This document shows positions 10,059 to 22,903 of a DNA stretch of 64,000 nucleotides, piece after piece. The position numbers and the translations under genes were made by a program. The stretch covers positions 682,001 through 746,000 of the forward strand of contig CP084608.1 in the NCBI GenBank assembly GCA_025917655.1, read 5' to 3'. The DNA is from Chlorella sorokiniana. Its lineage: Eukaryota > Chlorophyta > Trebouxiophyceae > Chlorellales > Chlorellaceae. The notes below the pieces were generated by a model that was not told the DNA's origin, ran no database searches, and worked only from the letters and a program-made list of their open reading frames with translations. Position 1 is the stretch's first letter. Each line of letters opens with the position of its first letter.

Positions 10059-12634
10059 TCAGATGCCCACCCGCCCCGTGAGCCAGTCGTGCAGCGCTAT
10101 GGCCGCCATGCAGGCCCCCAGCACCAGCATGCTCACAGCGCCTGCTCGCAGGCCCCTGCCTTTCGGCACTTGATGACGAGCAGCGCGGGAAAGACGTAGC
10201 TGCAGGCACGGAACGAATGGAGGCAGAGTTGGAGGCAAGCACCTCAGGTAACGCAGGCGCAGTTAGTCGCTGAGGTGGCGACCTGCCGCCTCAGCCCGCA
10301 TGCCGCACGGGCGGCCGCTGGCCCTCTACCCATCCACAAGCTTGCCTGAAGGTGACGCAGGCTGTGGAGCCCACCAGGGCCAGCAGGGCGTAGATGGAGG
10401 GCACCACGCAGGCGACGCCGTACGCGGCGGCCACCAGCAGCGCGGTGAGGGCGTAGAAGGGGGCCAGCCCCAGGGACAGCGGGGGCGCGCCCAGCGCCAG
10501 CTCGCACACGCTCTCCCGCACCGCCCACACCTGCGCTGGGCGGGCTCTGCTGGTGACGAGCGGCGGCCGCGCCAGGGGCTTTGGGCTGCCGCGAACAAAA
10601 TCATTACAACCCGCGATGGTGGGACAGACGCTCCGCGCGGCCTCGCCACCCAGCCACAGGCAGCTGCTCAAGTCTGCACAGGAGGCCAGCAGGAAATGTT
10701 CCCCGCCCACCACCAGGCCCCCAACACCTCCCGACCTCCACCCCCTCCCAGCCCACCAAACACCATGGCCAAAGCAAGCGGTCCTCGCCTTGAGCACGAA
10801 GTTGACCAGCAGGTTGCCGCTGAAGGCCAGACCAATGCCGTATGCCAGGGCGCGGGCCAGCGGGCGAGGCACCAGCGTCCCCACCGCCGCCGCCGTCAGG
10901 TTCTTCAGCACGTCGCCGTCGGTGGCGGAGCCAAACAGAGCGTAGCCTGCAACGAGGCGGCACAAGGGAGCGCATGAAACACAAAGCCGCCGCAAGTGAG
11001 TGTAAAAAAGAAGAGCGGGCTTGTGTCCGCTGCAGGAGGGCGCTCGATCAGGCGGTGCAGCTGCGAATCATGATGGCCGGAAGATGACGCCCGCCAAACA
11101 ACGCCGCCTGGCCTGATGCCTGGCGGCGGACACCCCTGCCCGCCTCACCGCTCACGGCCACCGTGGCATAGATGGCGGCGCAGGCGGCCAGCGCCAAGCG
11201 CAGCACGCGCAGCATGGCAGGCGTGGAGGAGTCGCGCAGCGTGGCCTTCACGGGGAGCAGGTTGAAGTGCAGGGTGAAGGCCAGGCAGCTGACTGCGGCG
11301 GGGGCGGGGGGGGGGGGGGGGGGGGGGGGCGCAGGAGCGATCAGGGGGGTACAGGAGGCGGTGCAAGGGTGCTGCCTTGCAGATGCAGCCCTGAACGAGC
11401 AGCCGAGGCAGAGCCGTGCTGAGCAGCGCGCAGGAGCTGCCCCGGCATGCGGCACGTGCCGCTCGCATGCTGCCTAGAGCGCACCCGAGACGACGGTCAG
11501 CACAGAGGCCAGCACGCCCAGCGGCGAGCCGCCCCCATGGCGGCTGCGTCGGGCAGCAGGCGCGCGTCGGGCGCCAGGCGGCCCTGGACAAGCGCCGCCG
11601 CTGCCAGGCCGGAGATGCTGGCGGCCAGGCAGGCCACCATGGCGACGCCGCAGCCGCTGAAGCGTGCCACCGAGGCCAGGCTGCGGGGCGCCAGCATGGG
11701 CCCCACGGTGCACGCCAGCAGCGCCGCCAGCACCGCGGGGCGCGACAGCCACGCGGGGTTGTCGTGCCGCCGCAGCAGCGTGGGCAGCAGGCCGGTGTAG
11801 TGGGGGCCGATCCAACCAAGACATCGGCGATGATGACGTTGTACCTGCGGGCGCTCAAGCGGTGATGCCGTCGACTAGTGCGGTTTGGGGCGGTGTGACT
11901 ATGCGCACGGCATGCCCATGTGCCTCTGTGGCTGATGTGGGGCGACCAGCAAGCAGCTGCCGCGATACCTGACATCCCTGCGGGCCCCCCAGTCCCAGCG
12001 AGCCTCACCCGACCATGACCCCAAACACGTGGGCAATGATGGACAGCTGCAGCACAGCTGCCCCCGCCGTCCAAAGTGCATGCGCACGAGGTCGCCGTAT
12101 GAGTGCACGCGGAACTGAGCCGAGTAGCTGCAACAGGGGGCCGGGCGCGTGAAGGCTGCGGGAGCGACAGTGCGGTGCCTGTGCGCATCGCCGCCAAAGA
12201 GGTGCCGCGCAACAGCCGGCAGCGGGCACCCACCGCACGATGATGGATGTCGATGCGAATGTGAGGGCTGCTGTGAAGGCGAAGAGCGCCATGCCCAGCG
12301 CTATCCCAGTCTCTGCAGCCGGGAGGGCGAATGCGCCCGAATGAAGCCTGGATGGCTGCTGCGTCACTCAGCGAAGTGCCAGCGCACAGAGCCTGTCACC
12401 TGAAACTGCACGCGGCAGGGCCACCATGCCAGCCCCCACTGCTGTCGTGACCAGGTTGGCGACACCGCCTGCCACGCTGCAGCTGCCCGGGCGGGGTGGA
12501 AGCGGGTCGGGAGGGGCTGCAAAGCTTGGCGGCGGTGCGCCCGCTGGCCTGCCGCCGTCGCCACCGCGGAGCAGCGGTTCCCTGGCCTCTTCGAGGCCGC
12601 CTGTATCCTGCAAAACAACCATGGAGGGCGCCAT
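10059..12634 (-). CDS. AAAP-family amino-acid transporter
   Basis: Multi-pass amino-acid/proton (or sodium) transporter of the AAAP/SLC38/AVT type. The start at ATG 12634 (MAPSMVVLQD) gives a soluble N-tail, then the family's first helix SVAGGVANLVTTAVGAGMVA. Later exons give SETGIALGMALF, YSAQFRVHSYGDLVRMHFG, VLQLSIIAHVFGVMVG, YNVIIADVLVG, SCLAFTLHFNLLPVKATL, GYALFGSATDGDVLKNL (a typical AAAP segment), FSGNLLVNFVLK and a C-terminal YVFPALLVIKCRK. A last helix ending LTGRVGI is followed by TGA. Two introns use GC donors (exon ends at 10789 and 10346). The frame needs one extra base at runs near 12061-12065, 11802-11806, 11532-11536 and about 10138. Substrate and membrane cannot be read from sequence. 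Head-to-head with PRP28. Confidence 0.88.
11306..11329. repeat. 24-base homopolymer (G on +, C on the coding strand)
   Basis: An uninterrupted run of 24 G lies in an intron of the transporter gene. On the coding strand it is a C24 tract a few bases before the AG acceptor, so it is an extreme polypyrimidine tract. Its true length is uncertain in a draft assembly. Confidence 0.8.
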
Positions 12635-13413
12635 AGCGCCCGCAGGCGGCACCCTGCGGTGCTGCGCTTGTCTTGGGGCTGGCAGCAGGCTGTTGCACAG
12701 CGCTTCAGCGCCACCTATATGGGGTTTGTGTGATATAAGGGGGCCGCGGGAACCGCAAAGGTGTGCACTTTGGCTCGCCTGTCTTGCCTGCCGCGGCATG
12801 CCGCCTTCGGGCACGTGGCCAGGTTGTGCAGGCTAAAGACTAGTTTGTCGAGCCTTTAATGGTCCATCAAGAAACAGCAGCGTGGAGGTCGTACCGACAG
12901 CCATTGACAGGAGTTCGATCACTTAGTTGCTGTTTTCGCTGCGGGAAGCCCCCTAAGTGTGCCTTGAAAGTAAAAGTGTGGATGTGATTTTGCATCCCAT
13001 CCAAGACTTCCATGTCTCTTAGCACTGACTCCTGCGAGGCGGAAGCGAGCACACCTGGGCGCCGCCGCAAGTGTGTATCCAGCAACCTGCGGTCAAAAAC
13101 CTGATTGTGAAGGATGCGTGGGCTTGTGACTCCTGGATGTCAAGTTCTGGGTAGAATGTCAATCGAGACACGTATGCCTTCGCTCCTGTCTGCCAGAAGA
13201 AGAAGAAGAAGAAGATGACGCGCGGGGCCACTTCAAACATGTGACGTGGCGCCGTCCCCACCGCTTCGCACCCTGTACCTCTCTCCTGTACTTCCCGCCG
13301 AGGGAAAGAGTTGGCGTGCTGCCTTCTGGAACGCGACATCGATCTACATTTATGTTGTAGCAGCAGGTGTGAACCCAGTCTCGCCGAGCCACTGCTGATT
13401 GCGCGCTCAGGCG
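12635..13413. promoter_or_regulatory. divergent gap, AAAP transporter (-) / PRP28 (+)
   Basis: The 779-base spacer between two head-to-head ATGs must contain both promoters. It includes an AT-rich block near 12715-12740 just upstream of the transporter and a (GAA)n microsatellite at 13195-13215. No exon is supported. Confidence 0.4.
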
Positions 13414-16400
13414 ATGGCGCGGTCTCGTTCGCGCTCCAGATCGCCCGTGGGAAGAGAAAGAGACAGGAAAAGGTCGCGCAGCCGCACCAGGAGCCGCAGC
13501 AGAGGCAGGCGCGAAGACACCCGAGATGCGAAGCGCAGCAGAGGTGACTACCGCGCCGAGAGGACGGACAGAGAGCGTCTAGATCGCGACAGGTGTGCTA
13601 CCCGAGAGCTATGGAGCCAGGGACTGCGGTGGCAGCGGAGGTGCCTGGACGGCGGCGGCGGCGGCAGCAGCAGCAGCGCGGGCAGCAGCACCTCGGTGCC
13701 AATGCGGACACCGCCCCGCTCTGTGCTCGTGCCTGCAGGCGGGATGACTTTCGTGGCCGAGATGAGCGGGATATGCGGCGTGACGATCGGGAGCGCGACT
13801 ATCGGCGCGACCCGCGCGACAGAGACCGCGACCCCCGCCGGGACGATCGCCGGAACGAGCGGGACGGGCGGCGCGACGAGCGGGGCGATCGGGAGCGAGA
13901 GCGGGAGCGGGACAGGGGGACGACCGCGGCAGGGGCCGTGACCACGAGGACGGCGAGCGGCGCGACCGCCCCGAGCGGCCCAGCGGCGATGCCCCTGCGG
14001 AGGCCGAGGCGCTGGAGCCGCCAGCCTCCAACGGCGACGCAAGCATGAAGAAGGAGGTGGGACTGCACTGGGGGCCAGGCAGCCGGTTCTGCTGGCACGC
14101 GAAGCGCGCCCCTGGCTTGGCCTGGCCCTGCCCCCTGCCCTTGCCCCCGGCCATTGCCTGCTTGCCGTCTGCAGCCAACCAGCCGCTCCGCTGCTGCCGC
14201 CCGTGTCCACCCTGGCAGCCGCTGTCGCTGGAGGAGCTGCTGCGGCGCAAGCAGGCCGAGAAGGATGCGCAGGCCAAGCCGGTGTTCCTGACCAAGGAGC
14301 AGCGCGCACAGCAGGCGCTGGCCAAGCGGGCAGAGGAGGCGGCGGCGGCGCGCGAGCGCCTGGCTGCCATGCGGCAGGGGCTGGCGGACTCGGGGCTGCG
14401 TCCCGCTGAGGCCAACGGTGGCAGGGCTGCGGCGCCTGGCGACAGGGACAGGTGCGGGCATGCCGCCGCCGTGCTCGCCCTGCCGAGGCTCGTGCGGCTG
14501 CCCGGCGTACTCAAGCCTCCGGGCTGGCTTGGCTGTCTGTGTGCAGGGGTTATGATCGCCGGGATGATCGCCGGGACGATCGGCGGGACGATCGGCGGGA
14601 CGATCGGCGGGACGACCGGCGAGGCGGGCGGCGGGAGGAGGACCCTCGCGCAAAGGAGGTGGGAAGGAGCACTGTGGCTTAGCCTGGCAGCCGCTCGGCA
14701 GGGGGTGCTGACGGCAGTGCCGGCAACACAAGCCAGCCCGCCTGCCACTCTCGCTCCTGACGCTGCAATCTCCTTGAGCTTGTGCTCCTGAGCTTCCTGC
14801 CCGCGGCCCCTGCATGGCGCCCCTGCAGGAGCGGGAGCGGCAGCGCGAGCTGGAGCTCATCAAGCAGCAGTACCTGGGCGCCGAGAAGCAGAAGAAGAAG
14901 ATACTGAAGGCCACGGAGCGCATGAAGTTTGTGTTTGATTGGGACGCGGAGGAGGACACGAGCCGCGACCTCAACCCCCTCTATCAGAACCTGCACGGTG
15001 GGCGGGTGCCGCTGGGAAGGGTGGTCCCAGGAAGCGGGGAGGGGTGGTGCCAGGAAGGAGACCCCCTCTGTCGCGTGTCTTGTGCAGCCGGCAGGCGCTC
15101 TGTCGCCCTTGCCATATCAATGGGGAAGCGGTCAGGCCAGCCAGCGATGGAGGGTGCCTTTGCTTCTCCCGTGCAGAGGCCAGCCTGCTGTTTGGGCGCG
15201 GCTTCCGCGCCGGCATCGACCGCCGCGAGCAGAAGAAGGTGGCCGCCGAGAGCGAGGCGGAGCTGCTGCGCCGCCAGCGCGAGCAAGCGGGTGAGGGCAG
15301 CCCCCTATAGTTTCATACTGGCGGCCATTGCCCCCCAGACCCTGGAACCCCCACACACTCACACACACACACACACACACACACTCACCGCTTTCCCCAC
15401 ACACACGCACCCACACACTCACCGCTTTCCCCACACACACGCCAGGCGTGCGCGAGACCGCCGAGGACCGTGAGCGCGACGCGCGCCGCCGCGACTACGC
15501 CGACCGCTACGAGGGCGCCGACATGCGGGTGGACAGCCACTGGAGCGAGAAGCGGCGCGAGGACATGACGGAGCGCGACTGGCGCATCTTCAGGTGGGGG
15601 TGCGGGGGCTGGCGCGGCGGTGCAGGTGCAGGGCGGGGGCTGGCACCGTGTGCAAAGCAGGCGGGCAGGCGGGCACCGCGGGCAGAGGCAGGAAGTTTTG
15701 TTTTGGGGGAGGGGGCGCGCGGGGGTTGCCACTTTGCGGCAGATCTGTCTGTGGTCTGCCCCTGGGCGGGCGCCTGGGAGGGGGAGGGCCTTGCTGCCCT
15801 TATGGCAGTGGGGAGGCGGCGGCGCTGGCCGTGCACGTGCATCTGGCAGCTGCAGCACATCTGGCTTTCGGGTGGGCGCTGGGCAGCCGCGCCCGCGGCT
15901 CCCGAGCCGCCCCACCTCCCCACCTCCACCACAGCCTCCCTAACCCCCACCCCCACCACACCCTCACCGCAGGGAGGACTTCAACATCTCGTACAAGGGC
16001 GTGTCGCCGGCGCTGCCGCTGCGCAACTGGGACGAGGCCAACTTGCCCAAGGATCTGCGCAAGGTGTGGGGGTGTGGGTGTGTGGGTACGGAAGGCGGGC
16101 GGGCTGCACGGGCTGCTTGGGTTTGCCGGCAGGCACATGCTCCCGCCCCAAGGCAGACCACTGGGGTTGAGGCCTCCAGAAGCGCAAAAGCGCACCTATC
16201 CATGGGGCCCTGCTCTCAAAGCTGCCTGGTTGCCCTCCCCCGCTCAGGCCGTCGACCGTGCGGGCTACAAGAAGCCGTCGCCCATCCAGATGGCGGCCAT
16301 CCCGCTGGGTCTCCAGTTCCGTGACGTCATCGGCATTGCGGGTGCGTGGGCGGCCCGTGCGGGGAGGTGGGGGTGGAGGGGCCCAATGGCCTGAGATGGC

Positions 16401-19346
16401 GAGGGTGGGTGTGGCCATGGAAGTGCGGAAAGCTTCCCACGGCAGGTGATCAGTTGTTTGACGCGTGTGAGCCGGCACTTTTGGGAGTCCTGTCGGGCAC
16501 CCAGCTGCTGCCCGCATGCCCTTCAGACAGCAGCAGCCAACAGCAGCGCACCCTCACGCCCCACTCCCGCAGAAACCGGGTCGGGCAAGACGGCGGCCTT
16601 TGTACTGCCCATGCTGGTGTACATCCAGAAGCAGCCGCCCATGCTGGGCAACCCTGAGCTGGAGGCCAACGGACCCTACGCCGTGGTGCTGGCCCCCACG
16701 CGCGAGCTTGCGCAGCAGGTGGGCGGAGCGGGGGGGCAGAGGGGGTTGTGTGAAGTGAAGGCCCGAGTGGCGGGGGTGGGGGCCCGGGAGACCGGGGCAT
16801 GACGCGCATGTTGAGCAGGCCAGACGATGCGGCTGGCAGGTCTGGCCCCCGCTCCCACAGCTGCTTGCGTCGCACCGTGCACCCCCACTGTCACCCCCAG
16901 ATCGAGGAGGAGGCCAAGAACCTGGCGCACTTCACGCCGTACCGCGTCGTCAGCGTGGTGGGCGGGCAGTCCATCGAGGACCAGGGCTTCCTGCTGCGCA
17001 AGGGCTGCGAGATCGTGGTGGCCACCCCCGGCCGCCTGGTGGACTGCGTGGAACGCAGCTACGCGGGTGGGTGGGGGTTGAGGGGGGGGTGGAGGAGGAG
17101 GAGGGTGGGGACCGCGCGCACCATCGACAGAGTGTGTGGGGGGTGGTGGCGGAAGGGCAGAGTGCACAGCGCATGCGTGTGGTAGTGCTGCTGCATGATG
17201 CACAGGGGTGTGCGGGTGCAGCTGGGCGGCGCGGCCTGCTGGGAGGCAGGCCCTCGGCCTGGCCTTATGCAGGTCACTCCACGGCCGCCTCCCGTGCACA
17301 CCCACGCCCTTTTAGATGGTGCCCGCCGCGCTGTGGGGCCCCTTCACATGAGTCTTTCACAAGCAACTCATGCCGCTCCGCTCCCTCCCCCACACACACA
17401 CAAACAAAAAACAAAAACAACAGTTCTCAACCAGTGCAACTACGTGGTGCTGGATGAGGCGGACCGCATGATCGACCTGGGCTTTGAGCCCCAGGTGATG
17501 GCAGTGCTGGACGCCATGCCCTCCTCCAACCTCAAGCCCGAGAACGAAGGTGGGCCGCCGCCCGGTTGGCCGCTCGCCCGGTGCCCTGGGCAGCCTTGGC
17601 CCCGGCGCAGCCAGCCTGCCCAGCGTGCTTCTGCCGGTCGGCTGGGGAGTGGAAGTGAAGCTGGCCCGGCAAGCTCGCGTGCTGCCCTGTGCTGCAGAGA
17701 TTGAGCTGGAAGCCAACCGCATATACCGCACCACCTACATGTTCTCCGCCACCATGCCCCCTGCGGTGGAGCGCCTGGCACGGTGAGTCTGCGTGTGCGA
17801 CTGCCGGAGCGGGGCCGTTGAGCTGGCAGCGCGCCGCTCTGCTGCTGGGCGCTATGTGGCAGCGCTGGGCGCAGCGCAGCTGTTTGAGTGTACCCCGCCT
17901 TCTCCTGTGCTTTGCTTGGGCTCCGCAGGAAGTACCTGCGGCGGCCGGTGGTAGTCAACATCGGCACAGCGGGCAAGGCCACAGACAACGTCACGCAGCG
18001 CATCATTGTGAGTGGTGCCGCCGCCCTGCGTTCCTGCCTCCTCTCCCTCTGCCGCCGCTCCCGCAGCAGCCAGGGGGCGTGCACGAGTGTGATGGCTTCA
18101 CAGTAGACCTTCGTGGCGAAGCGGCGTGCCCGTTGTCTGGGCTCCTGGCCTGCCCCCCATGCCGCCTAATGCCGCCCCTGTATCTGCAGATGGTCAAGGA
18201 CAACGAGAAGCCGCGGGCGCTGGAGCAGGAGCTGGCCCAGATGGGCGACGAGCAGCGCATCATCGTCTTTGCCAACACCAAAAGCCAGGTGCGTGTACGG
18301 GTGTGTGGTGGGTGGGTATAAGGGGTGTTGGGGCGCGCGCTTGTGCTGGCCCCTCGTTTTACCTCACTGCTGCCGTCCTTTCGGCTTTCTGATTGTCTCA
18401 TCAGCGTGAATTGCATCTCGCCGTGGCACCGCTTAACTGTGTTGAAGCCTCCTTTGCTTGCTAACGTGCGTTCACTCACACCCGCCTGCCCGCCCGCCTC
18501 CCCGCCTTCCCGTCCGCAGTGCGACTCCGTCGCGCGCCAGCTCACCAACCTGGACTACCGCGTCACCATGCTGCACGGCGGCAAGAGCCAGGACCAGCGC
18601 GAGGAGTCGATCAAGGGCTTCAGGGAGGACGTGTACAACGTGCTGGTGGCCACCGACGTGGCGGGGCGGGGCATAGACGTGCCGGGCGTGGCGCTGGTCA
18701 TCAACTACGACATGGCCAACACGGTGGAGGCGTACACGCACAGGTGTGTATGTTTCTTTTGGGGGGGAGGGGGGAGGAGGGGATGATGTGGGTGTGGGGG
18801 AGAGGGGGATGATGTGGGGGGTGCTGTGCATATGCACTTGGATTGTGCGTGTGGGGGTGGTAGGGTTGGAGAAGGGATCGCCGGAGACGTGCTGGAGGGT
18901 GGACCATGCCTGCCGGTGCACGACCTTGTCACAGCTCTCCTGCCTCGTGTGCCCGCGGTGCAGGATTGGTCGAACCGGCCGCGCCGGGCGCAAGGGTACC
19001 GCCGTCACCTTCCTCACCCTCAAGGACTCGGGTGGGGCTGCGGCTGGCAGTGTACTGCGCAAGGGGAGCGGGGCAGCACGTTAGCCATGCGCTGGCATTG
19101 CCTTCCCTGCCACAATGCATGGCAGTGCTTGCAGTTCCTTTGATGATTGGAGCAGCCATGCTGTCAGAGCGTGGTGACCTTCTGGCCTCCAACCCCCACC
19201 CCTGCAGAGCTCTTCTACGACCTCAAGAAGTTCCTGGAGCAGAGCAACATGCCTGTGCCCAGCCAGCTGGCGCAGCACGAGGCGTCGCGGCAGAAGCCGG
19301 GGCCGTGGGCGGCGGCCGCCCCGCGGTGCAGTTTGCCAAGAAGTGA
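13414..19346 (+). CDS. PRP28: DEAD-box pre-mRNA splicing helicase PRP28 (DDX23/U5-100K)
   Basis: Spliceosomal ATPase that swaps U1 for U6 at the 5' splice site. Start at ATG 13414 ([17 protein letters not shown]); exon 1 ends at 13592. The N-terminus is an RS domain followed by long Arg/Asp repeats. PRP28-specific sequence follows: [70 protein letters not shown]. The helicase core has all motifs: Q motif (YKKPSPIQ), I AETGSGKT, Ia PTRELA, Ib TPGRL, II DEAD (VVLDEADRM), [46 protein letters not shown]. About 16 introns, all joined with GT-AG. The end is read as VQFAKK-TGA at 19344-19346, which needs one extra G near 19302; as written, the frame runs on to 19377. Another one-base break is at the G run 13915-13919. 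Confidence 0.95.
14554..14622 (+). repeat. 12-bp coding tandem repeat (Asp-Asp-Arg-Arg) in PRP28
   Basis: Nearly six copies of a 12-base unit (GATCGGCGGGAC and variants) encode DRRD repeats in one small exon. The unit matches the Arg/Asp repeats of the preceding exon, so the array extends an existing low-complexity domain. Confidence 0.9.
15357..15442 (+). repeat. CA microsatellite plus duplicated 29-bp unit in a PRP28 intron
   Basis: A (CA)n run is followed by two near-identical copies of a unit containing CTCACCGCTTTCCCC, the second ending at the intron acceptor. The duplication gives a second pyrimidine/AC tract upstream of the used AG. Confidence 0.8.
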
Positions 19347-19826
19347 TGGGCGCTGGGGCTGGCCTGTCTTGGCGTGATCTTGAACGCCTATGTTTGTTGC
19401 ATGCTGTAAGTGCAAGAATTGCTGGCAGCACACCAAGGGTTGGCCGCCGGCGCGCCACTCCGGCAGATATGGCAGCAAAGGCTTGCGCTCAGATCTTCTT
19501 TTGCTCACAGAGCCAAGGCCAGGAATTGCCTCCCTGTCCTCCCATGGAATGGTGCAGCTGATCCTATCATCCTGTTAAGCTTCTGGAAACCCTGTGACAA
19601 GAACGCCGCGCCTAGTGCTGCATTGGGGCGGCGGCGGCGGCAGCATCGCTTTCTTATGGAGGAAGGGCTCCCAAGCCATTTCCTGTTCCTGAATCGTTCA
19701 AGCTGCTTCGACGAAAGGATGGCTAGCGACCCTCAACCCTAGGACCGCACGAGCGTACAAGGGCTGCCAACCCGCTGCCCTGACCCGTTGATATCACTTC
19801 AACGCGTTTGTGCAACGCTGGTCGCC
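19347..19826. other. spacer between PRP28 and the ion-channel gene
   Basis: This holds the PRP28 3' UTR, with a TGTAA at 19405-19409 about 60 bases after the stop, and the promoter of the downstream gene. The two genes run head to tail. No other feature seen. Confidence 0.5.
19405..19409 (+). terminator. TGTAA poly(A) signal of PRP28
   Basis: TGTAA lies about 60 bases downstream of the PRP28 stop, a plausible place for the green-algal polyadenylation signal. Confidence 0.45.
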
Positions 19827-22800
19827 ATGAGGGAATCACGGCGCCGCTTGCGCCTCTTGCCCGACACGACGATGCTCACGCTCCTCCTGAGCCTGAGTTT
19901 CGTCTCTTACAGCGGGGCACAGATGGAGAGGTGGGACGCGGCAATTGATTAGTTGCAGTGCGTCCACACTTCCCTGCAGGCGTCCAGTGTGCGCCGCTAT
20001 CACCAACGGCAACGGCCTTTCTGCTCCTGCTTCAGCTGAAGCACCCTCACCTTAATGTCTTGGTGCCTGGCGAGGGACATTTGCCGCTACGTGCCTTGCA
20101 TGAACATGCTTGCAGTCCGCTGAAGGGCCAGGGTATTCCCCAGTTGGAGACCACACAGATTTTTGTGTCCTCCTACCTGGACCGGCTGCTGCGCGGTGAG
20201 CGGGCACACACGTCAGCAGGTTGAAACAAAACAGGGCGTGCACGTCAACCCAATCCCTTTGCCGCCTTCTTGCAGTGGATGAGGATAATTACAGATGGGA
20301 GGCAGTGTTGTACTTCTATCTCAGGTGCGGTGGCCAGCACGCAGACAGGCCGCCACCCAGCTGTCTAGGCACCTGAGCCATGCCAGCCGCAGTGTCAGCT
20401 CTCACTCCTAACTGACTGCGCCCACTGCAGCTGGACAGACTTCTCAGCCGGCGAAAAGATTGAAAGTGAGATGACAAGGCGCCTTGACCCAGCCTGTTCG
20501 CGGGGTGACGCCCCCGCATGCTCAAGCACAGCCCGCGTGCTGCCCTGCAGGCGCATCACGCCAGATGCTCACCAATTCCTCCTACGCATGCAAGTTCATG
20601 TGCAGCAACGCAGATCCCACGCTGTGAGTCCCTCACGACCGCTTGCCTTGGCCAACCCAAGCTGTGCCTCTGCCTGCCAGCCGAACGCGTCTCTGCCGCG
20701 GTGCCTGCTCCGCCACACGACTGAGCTGCTGGCCCCCTGCGCAGGTGCTGCGACGACATCTTCCTGCCCAGCTTCTTCTTCAAGAACGCCTACGGCTTCC
20801 CCCAGGACCGGGGGTGCTGTACTCTGTGTACGTGGGCCCGGAGGGCGGCGTGATGTGGGAGGTGCGTGTGCACGGCATCTTCTACCAGCCCCTCGACTTC
20901 TCGCACTTTCCCTTCGACTCCTTCGACCTCACCGTGGAGCTGCGCTTCTACGACCCCACCTCCAGCTTTGACGACACCGAGGAGCTGCTGGGGGCAACCA
21001 CACCGGCGTCAGCGTGGTGCCCTCCAGCGGCGGCAAGAAGGTGGGCCGGCGCGCGCTTCTGCCGCCAGCATTCCGAGGCCGATGCGTGTGCTGGAACACG
21101 TGCGCGGTGCCCGTGCTTTCAGGCGCCACTGGCTGCTACTGCCCCTCGTCAGCCCGCTGTCCTGCGCTTTGTTCCTGCCTCCAGATCTACACCGTCGGCC
21201 GCGGCGACGACGCCAGCTCCTGGGCCGTCACCGACTTCACAATGGAGGTCTACTCGGTGGACTTTGGGGCCTGGTGGGCTGCCTCGCTGCAGCCACACGC
21301 TGCACTGCCAGCTTCTGTGGCCAGCTGTTGCAGCCCGTGTATAGCATTGCGCTTGAGCACGCACTTGCGCCTGGCGTCCCCCCTCCCCCGGTGCCGGCCG
21401 CACAGGTTCGCCGATTTTTCTGACCTGCCGTCGAACGACGCTGATCCGCTGCCACTTAACCCGTCCAACGTCAGCATCTCGTCGGGGTACGCGTACGAGG
21501 ATGGCACGCCCATCAATGTGTTCACGTGAGCCAAAGGCCAGGGTGTGGGGGTGTGGGGTGGGGGCGGGGACGATGCACAGGCATCTGATGCGCCTGCTGC
21601 ATAGCCCAGGCCAGGCGCAGCCAGAGCAAGCGCACGCGTTCTTGTCTGGATGGACTGCGATAGGATCAGCAGAATGGGGGTCAGCTTTTGCCGCCATGAA
21701 GCGCTTGCCTCGCTCCTGCGCGCGCTGCGTGCCTGCGTGTGGGTCGCAGGGGCGTGACGGAGCAGCTGCTGGGCGTGTACATCACGGTGGAGCGCTTCTG
21801 GAAGCCGTCGCTCATCAATGCGGTGCTGCCCGTCATCCTGGTCTTTCTGCTGGGCCTCATGATCTTCTTCCTGAGTGAGAGCCGCGGCGCCAGCCGGAAG
21901 CAGCCGTGACGGGGCCCGCAGCGATGCCGCCTCTTGTCCCGCGCCCGCTGTGCTGCGTTCTGCCGCCGCCAGCTGTCCTCGGGCTGCCCCCTGCGCCGCC
22001 CACCACTGCACACTCGCATGCGTGTACACAAACATGCATGCACACCCTGCCCGCCGTTGCCCTCAGGCGAGGGAGCCCTCGACACGCGGCTGGAGGTGAC
22101 TGTGGCCCTCTTCCTGTCGCTCACCGCGGTGCAATTTGTGGTTGTGGGGGACCTCCCCACAGCCAGGTGCGCGGCCTGGCCCGACAGTACTTCTTGTTGC
22201 AGCCGTGCACCCGCCAGCTTACTGCACCCCGCGTTTTGCCTGACGTGTTTGTAGCTGACTGCCCGCCGTGCCTCCCTGCGCGCAGTTACATCGTGCCGAC
22301 GCAGCAGCTCGTGCTGGCCACGCACGTCTACTTGTTCCTGCTGGCGGCTGAGAGCATCACCGTGTACCACATTGTGTGCTGGCATGACAAGAAGCAGGCG
22401 GCCGAGGCAAGCGGCCACGCTTGGCTGCAATCAACCCTGTTTGTGGCAGTGCTGCATGCTCCTCAGGGCCGCTGACTGACTCCCGCTCAAGCTGCTGCCG
22501 CCGCAGAAGCGCAAGGAGGCGTGGCGGCGCTACTGCAAGCTGAAGAAGCAGGGGATGCTGGCGGGCGGGCAGAACCCCACGCTGGCGGCGGCATCCAGCT
22601 TGGCGTCAGGCGATGTTGATCCCGCAGACCTGGAGGAGAGCGGCGGGGCGGCGGGTGGCCGGGAACAGGGCGGGGAGGAGGCACGCTCGTGGCCGGAGAC
22701 AGGCATGGTTGGCTGCGGCTTGTGCTTTGGCGGCAAGCGGGATAGGGGTGCCTGCGACAACAGCGAGCGTGCAGCACGGGCTCCCTCCACTGGCAACCGG

Positions 22801-22872
22801 TCTGGCGTCTTCGCTCACAACGGCAGCGCCAAGGTGGGTGCGCCGTGTTTGGTGGTGGTGGTGTTGGTGGTG

Positions 22873-22903
<31 letters not shown>

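Noticed and set aside
11145-12233. 362-codon minus-strand open frame
   Set aside because: It overlaps the transporter exons in the wrong frame and runs through clear intron boundaries. The in-frame transporter helices are on the same strand in other frames.
15357-15442. Regular CA-rich repeats considered as a CRISPR-like or satellite array
   Set aside because: It is a simple CA microsatellite with one duplicated unit inside a PRP28 intron. There are no unique spacers and only two unit copies.
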